Shown in pieces: positions 60,101 through 62,884 of a stretch of 62,884 bases of DNA. The first letter of the stretch is position 1. Each line of letters starts with the position of its first letter. Made by a program: the position numbers and the translations under genes. Origin of the DNA: Fusibacillus kribbianus (GTDB taxonomy: Bacteria > Bacillota > Clostridia > Lachnospirales > Lachnospiraceae); contig NZ_JASGBQ010000016.1 of assembly GCF_030053595.1 (NCBI RefSeq), positions 1 to 62,884 of the forward strand. Reading direction: 5' to 3'. The notes under the pieces are model-generated. The model ran no database searches and was not told the DNA's origin. It was given only the letters and a program-made list of their open reading frames with translations.

Positions 60101-62764
60101 ATGGATATCGTCAGCAGAGTGACAGTCAGGCATTTAAAGGAGAACAAAAAGAGAACTATTGTTACCATTCTTGGAATTATGCTGTCGGTGGCGCTTATCA
60201 TGGCAATTTCCGCCTTTGCCGAGTCCTTTCTGGATATGATGCGCCAGTCGTCTATTGCCTGCGACGGGGAATGGCATGTGAGATTCGAGGACGTGCCGGC
60301 GGAAAAACTGCCGGAGATCAGTGGGGATGAGGCTGTGAAAAAGACCCTTGTCAGCAGAAGTATCGGAAATTCCCGTCTGGAAAACTGTGCCAATGAGGCA
60401 AAGCCATACCTTTATATCAAGGCCTACAATAAGGAGGCCATGGAGGAATACCCTACGACCCTCCTTGAGGGAAGATATCCTCAGGCGGAGGATGAGATCC
60501 TTTTGCCGGAGCACCTGGAGACGAACGGCGGCATCCACTGGAAGGTGGGGGATGTGATCACCGTGAATCCGGGAAAACGGATGATACAGGATGATAACGG
60601 GGAACCAATGGAGGCTCCGTATTATTATCCTTATTTTGAAGGGGAGGAAACGCTGGAGGAGAACGAAGAAAAAACCTATACGGTGGTGGGAATCATGGAG
60701 CGGCCCGTATTTGAGTCCTATAATCAGGGTTCCTATACGGCGATCACCTGGCTGGATGAGGCAGCTCTTTCGCCGGAGGAGCAGGTGACGGCAGCCGTCC
60801 AGATGGAAAAGCTTTCCAATGAGCTGTATGCCTGGGGAGATCAGAAGGCGCAGGAGCTGGAGGTTTCCCATACCTTCAATACGGAGCTTCTCAGCTATTA
60901 TCTGCTGTCCGGCAATAGGATGGTGGTATCCATGCTGAACACTGTCAAATGGGTGATGATGCTCATCGTGGCGGGAGGCTCTGCGGCGGTGATCTACAGC
61001 TCCTTCTCCATATCTGTTTCGGAGAGAAGCCGGTATCTGGGAATGCTTGCCAGCGTAGGCGCGACAAGAAAGCAGAAGCGGCGCTCTGTCTTCACGGAGG
61101 CTGCCCTGTTAGGCAGCATCGGGATTCCCCTGGGGCTTCTGCTGGGCTATACAGGTGTCTGGGTGACGACCCTCTGCATTCGGGGACTGGTGACAAAGGT
61201 ACTGAAGATGGAGGGAGTCACCATGCGGGTCATCCTTTCCTGGCCCGGAATTCTTGGAGCTGTCCTTCTGGCAGCGGTTACGATTTTTATCTCCGCCTGG
61301 ATACCCGCCAGACGGGCGTCCAGGATCACCCCGGTGGAGGCCATCCGCCAGAACCGGGATATTAAACTCACCTCCAGGCAGGTGAAGACCTCAAGACTTA
61401 CAAGGGCCGTGTTCGGCTTCGAGGGTGAACTGGCTTTAAAAAATCTGAAGCGAAACAAAAAGAGGTATCGGGCAACGGTCATTTCTCTGGTGTTCTGTCT
61501 GGTCCTCTATCTGAGTGTGGCATCCTTTACGGCCTATCTAAGAGGCGCCTACCGGATGGAGATCGGCCTGGATTCGGTAAATGAACCGGACATCAGTGTA
61601 TATCTTTATGCTTCGTCTGACGAAGAGCTGAAGGAACGGACAGAAGAGATCCTGGAGCTGGATCACATTACCGGGACCAGTGTTCAGCGTCAGACGGGAA
61701 TCTACAGCTATCTGAAGGATGGAAGCTGTCTTTCTGACAGCACCAGAGAGCTGTTGGAACGATACGGAAATGAAGAGCAGGAAGAAGCCGGCCAGGTTGT
61801 GGGACCTTACGGCATGAATATCGTAATCATAGGAATGGATGATGAGAGCCTGCGGGAATACGCCAGCCGCACCGGAGCTGATGAGGAGCTCCTGTTTGAT
61901 CAGGAAAAAACAGGCGTGATCATTGTCAACCGGAGGCAGGATCACGAGAGAGGAAAGACTTCCTGGCAGGAGATTTTCCAGGTCGGAAAGGGAGACGTCA
62001 TCGAAGCCCGTTATCCTGTCTGGGAGCTGCCGGAGGATGGCTCTGAGGATGGAGAAGCAGAGGGGACCGAAGTGCTTCTGCCCCTTGACCTGACGGTGGC
62101 AGCAGTGACGGAGGAGCTTCCTCTGGGAGGGGGTTATTATGATAATATCTATTCTGTTTCTATGTATACAACTATGGAGAACTGCATAAGGCTTGAGAAG
62201 AGCGCCTATGAAAACAGTCCGCTGGATGTACAGATCAAGCTGAATACAGACAGCCATGACGAGCTCAAAAACCAGCTGGATGACATAAGTGAAAAAAAGG
62301 AAAACATGTATGTCTACAGCCAAAAGGAGGAGATGGAGCAGGTCAATGATCTGCTGATCCTGATCAATGTATTTGTCTACGGCTTTATTATCCTGACCGC
62401 CCTCATCTGTGTCACCAGCATCTTCAACACGATCTCCACCAGTGTGGCTTTGCGCCGCAGGGAATACGCCATGCTGAAGTCGGTGGGAATGTCACCGGGC
62501 CGTTTCAGCAGGATGATCGCCTACGAAAGCATGTTTTACGGCATCAAGGCTCTTCTTTACGGCCTGCCCCTTGGAATCCTGTTCATGTATATCATATATC
62601 GGAGTATTGCAAGAGCCTTCGATATTGGCTTCTACATCCTCTGGAATCAGGTGGCAGCAGCCGTTATCAGCGTCTTCCTTGTTGTGAGCCTTACCATGTG
62701 GTATTCCTCCCGGAAGATCAAAAAGGCCAATGTGGTGGATGTGCTCAAGGATGAAAATATATAA
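60101..62764 (+). CDS. Large FtsX-type ABC transporter permease
   Basis: An 887-residue permease. An N-terminal TM helix (about 22-42) is followed by an extracellular domain (about 45-275), a first FtsX module with three TM helices (about 280-410, with S-S-F-S-I-S-V-S-E-R-S-R-Y-L-G-M-L), another TM near 460, a second exterior domain (about 490-735) and a final FtsX module (about 745-870, with V-A-L-R-R-R-E-Y-A-M-L-K-S-V-G-M). This double-FtsX layout is typical of antimicrobial-peptide or lipoprotein-type ABC systems in Firmicutes. The ATG at 60101 is 2 nt after the ATPase stop codon; a GTG at 60095 is the alternative. The stop codon abuts an IS-like end. Confidence 0.88.
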   Translation: MDIVSRVTVRHLKENKKRTIVTILGIMLSVALIMAISAFAESFLDMMRQSSIACDGEWHVRFEDVPAEKLPEISGDEAVKKTLVSRSIGNSRLENCANEAKPYLYIKAYNKEAMEEYPTTLLEGRYPQAEDEILLPEHLETNGGIHWKVGDVITVNPGKRMIQDDNGEPMEAPYYYPYFEGEETLEENEEKTYTVVGIMERPVFESYNQGSYTAITWLDEAALSPEEQVTAAVQMEKLSNELYAWGDQKAQELEVSHTFNTELLSYYLLSGNRMVVSMLNTVKWVMMLIVAGGSAAVIYSSFSISVSERSRYLGMLASVGATRKQKRRSVFTEAALLGSIGIPLGLLLGYTGVWVTTLCIRGLVTKVLKMEGVTMRVILSWPGILGAVLLAAVTIFISAWIPARRASRITPVEAIRQNRDIKLTSRQVKTSRLTRAVFGFEGELALKNLKRNKKRYRATVISLVFCLVLYLSVASFTAYLRGAYRMEIGLDSVNEPDISVYLYASSDEELKERTEEILELDHITGTSVQRQTGIYSYLKDGSCLSDSTRELLERYGNEEQEEAGQVVGPYGMNIVIIGMDDESLREYASRTGADEELLFDQEKTGVIIVNRRQDHERGKTSWQEIFQVGKGDVIEARYPVWELPEDGSEDGEAEGTEVLLPLDLTVAAVTEELPLGGGYYDNIYSVSMYTTMENCIRLEKSAYENSPLDVQIKLNTDSHDELKNQLDDISEKKENMYVYSQKEEMEQVNDLLILINVFVYGFIILTALICVTSIFNTISTSVALRRREYAMLKSVGMSPGRFSRMIAYESMFYGIKALLYGLPLGILFMYIIYRSIARAFDIGFYILWNQVAAAVISVFLVVSLTMWYSSRKIKKANVVDVLKDENI

Positions 62765-62884
62765 GTCAAGACCACCGGCTTAGCCGGTGGCTTGTTCTGC
62801 CCCTATAAGGGGCTGTTGCCTGCTTGCGCCCGGAAGGCGCACTGAAAGTCTGCCAACTGCACCACATTCTCAGCTGCCCTTAAA
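62765..62884. mobile_element. Probable end of an IS200/IS605-type element (partial, runs off the window)
   Basis: Directly after the permease stop codon are three hairpins in a row: CCACCGGC/GCCGGTGG (62772-62790, loop TTA), GCCCC/GGGGC (62799-62813) and TGCGCC/GGCGCA (62825-62841), with GTCAAGACC ahead of the first. A terminal CCACC..GGTGG hairpin next to GTCAAGAC recalls IS200/IS605 ends. Read on the minus strand the segment could be the omega-RNA scaffold at a tnpB 3' end, ending in GGTCTTGACT. No transposase or tnpB sequence is inside the window. The first hairpin may also terminate the permease transcript. Confidence 0.5.

Overview
The window looks like a stretch of chromosome from a Lachnospiraceae-type Clostridia (anaerobic, low-to-mid GC Firmicutes). 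Reasons: the hprK/murB/whiA/HPr/dnaE/pfkA block, the McsA-McsB-ClpC arginine-phosphorylation block, HemZ, YtaF, GlpP antitermination, strong AGGAGG-type ribosome sites, TTGACA-17-TATAAT promoters, and several protein families common in gut Lachnospiraceae (DUF1846, DUF6179/DUF6323, Cys-rich alpha-hydroxyacid oxidase, FeoB-associated Cys-rich protein). No rRNA, tRNA, CRISPR array, prophage or complete transposase gene was seen.

Layout. 1-1.0 kb: a leftward DUF6323 gene followed by a DUF6179 gene that runs into a repeat element and is truncated. 1.1-1.7 kb: a small lipoprotein, then two nested hairpin repeats. 1.7-4.1 kb: leftward glpP-glpK with an attenuator leader. 4.0-11.4 kb: a divergent Ldh-family dehydrogenase with its own attenuator leader, a three-TM exported-domain protein, an FMN alpha-hydroxyacid oxidase, greA, a ZIP transporter, an orphan FeoB-associated protein, deoB, and a convergent DtxR/MntR-type regulator. 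11.5-15.5 kb: a DUF975/CmpB-like membrane protein, an unrecognised 331-residue protein and a DUF362 ferredoxin protein. 15.5-18.5 kb: a leftward MoxR-type AAA ATPase/VWA protein pair. 18.5-22.5 kb: thioesterase, HD hydrolase, MscL with a zinc ribbon, a CmpB-like membrane protein and DUF1846. 22.6-28.4 kb: pyrG (leftward), ftsH, uvrC. 28.5-36.2 kb: hprK, murB, whiA, a Crh-like HPr lacking the catalytic histidine, dnaE, pfkA. 36.3-47.5 kb: relA/spoT, MBL hydrolase, TauE/SafE permease, a flavin-binding protein, HD nucleotidase, hemZ, hisS, aspS, glyA, ArsC-like protein. 47.6-50.7 kb: an exported cadherin-like-domain protein with an acidic repeat tail, a non-coding repeat element and an aldolase-domain protein. 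50.9-57.5 kb: a GntR regulator where CtsR would normally sit, then mcsA-mcsB-clpC, a conserved small protein and radA. 57.5-59.2 kb: leftward lactonase and ytaF. 59.3-62.8 kb: an ABC ATPase and a large FtsX-type permease preceded by tandem 12-bp repeats. The right edge is a hairpin-rich segment resembling the end of an IS200/IS605 element.

Most of the window is housekeeping: carbon-flux control (GlpP/GlpK, HprK with a Crh-like HPr, PfkA), stringent response (RelA), translation (HisS, AspS), replication and repair (DnaE, UvrC, RadA), protein quality control (FtsH, McsAB-ClpC) and envelope functions. The points most worth a second look are regulatory: two leader attenuators back to back, an HPr with Glu at position 15 encoded in an hprK cluster that lacks rapZ and yvcK, replacement of CtsR by a GntR regulator with a perfect palindrome over its own promoter, and the tandem operator in front of the ABC transporter. 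A family of related palindromic non-coding elements occurs at three places and appears to have broken one gene.
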